From Anaerolineales bacterium (lineage in GTDB: Bacteria > Chloroflexota > Anaerolineae > Promineifilales > Promineifilaceae): a stretch of 5,757 nt of DNA. The stretch covers positions 1-5,757 of the forward strand of contig JAGQGA010000377.1 in NCBI GenBank assembly GCA_020432595.1, in the 5' to 3' direction. Shown in pieces: positions 5,500 through 5,757 of this stretch. The notes below the pieces were generated by a model. It saw only the letters and a program-made list of their open reading frames with translations. It did not search any database and had not been told where the DNA came from. Each line of letters starts with the position of its first letter. Position 1 is the stretch's first letter. A program made the position numbers and the translations under genes.

Positions 5500-5690
5500 C
5501 CTGCTTTTCCCAACCTTTGGCTAAGGATGCGATAGCCTGCCATTTCGTACCGTTTTGACCCGTTCCAGCAGCACACTTTTTTCAATCACGTTAGCGAGAG
5601 CTTTGGCTACAGCGGACGGCCGTTTTCACCCATTCCAACAACATACTTTTTCCAACTGTCTGTGCTATTTCCTATTCCTTGAGACTCAAG
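5480..5690 (-). repeat. Three diverged ~70-bp tandem repeat units upstream of hicAB
   Basis: Three units of the same family lie head to tail. Their ACCC anchors on the plus strand are at 5628, 5558 and 5487, giving periods of 70 and 71 bp. The rightmost unit resembles the copy at 4578-4645 most closely. Read on the minus strand the units give related peptides. The right unit is an open frame 5668-5591 with ATA where the intact copy has ATG; it reads VGKSMLLEWVKTAV. The middle unit runs 5589-5521 and reads VIEKSVLLERVKTV. The left unit, around 5513-5484, reads VGKSRLLKG then a stop. The right and middle units also share TAGCCAAAG after the peptide. None has a convincing start codon and Shine-Dalgarno together, so they look like remnants of a small gene family or a tandem repeat. 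The rest of 5691-5757 shows nothing supportable. Confidence 0.6.
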
Positions 5691-5757
5691 GTTAATTTAC
5701 ATTCTTTGACTTACAACAGCAGTACCCTGATCGTTTCAATGAATACTACCGTTTCCG

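Noticed and set aside
4578..5690. Integron-type attC sites or a CRISPR array
   Set aside because: The units are not separated by unique spacers of fixed length, do not show paired RYYYAAC/GTTRRRY boxes, and no integrase or Cas gene is present.
5739..5757. ATG with a short open frame running off the right edge on the plus strand
   Set aside because: Only six codons are visible and no Shine-Dalgarno precedes it, so a gene start cannot be supported.

Overview
This is a 5.76-kb bacterial chromosomal-type window. The organism is not certain. The mixed gene content, moderate base composition and a strongly over-represented 10-bp palindrome (AACGGCCGTT) suggest an uncultured-type Chloroflexota (Anaerolineae/Ardenticatenia-like) genome. 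That assignment is an inference from general sequence character, not from a marker gene.

Layout, left to right. (1) Bases 1-278 (+) are the 3' end of a sulfotransferase-like gene cut by the window edge. (2) Bases 223-2313 (-) encode a soluble PAS-GAF-GAF-HisKA-HATPase sensor histidine kinase. Its 3' end overlaps the sulfotransferase gene tail-to-tail by 56 bp. (3) Bases 2366-2398 hold a perfect nested palindrome between the kinase and tyrS. (4) Bases 2405-3688 (-) are tyrS, tyrosyl-tRNA synthetase, with a Shine-Dalgarno site and a possible promoter/operator upstream. (5) Bases 3756-3783 form an intrinsic terminator facing the minus strand, which separates tyrS from the upstream gene. (6) Bases 3975-4490 (-) encode a DinB-fold metalloenzyme-like protein. 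(7) Bases 4532-4633 (-) are a possible 33-residue small ORF that carries one copy of a repeat. (8) Bases 4782-5377 (-) are a hicA-hicB toxin-antitoxin pair joined by an ATGA overlap. (9) Bases 5480-5690 hold three diverged repeat units spaced about 70 bp apart, related to the copy in (7). The last 380 bases contain no convincing complete gene.

Apart from the truncated sulfotransferase, every gene is on the minus strand, so transcription runs right to left: hicAB, then the small ORF and DinB gene, terminator, tyrS, then the kinase. The genes do not form an obvious pathway. tyrS is housekeeping, the kinase is an orphan in this window, and hicAB is an accessory module bracketed by repeat copies.

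The most unusual signals are two. First, the palindrome AACGGCCGTT occurs eight times exactly, and every copy inside a recognised gene is read in the same codon phase as Thr-Ala-Val. Second, a repeat family whose copies translate to a recognisable peptide (VGKSVLLEWVKTAV-like) brackets hicAB.
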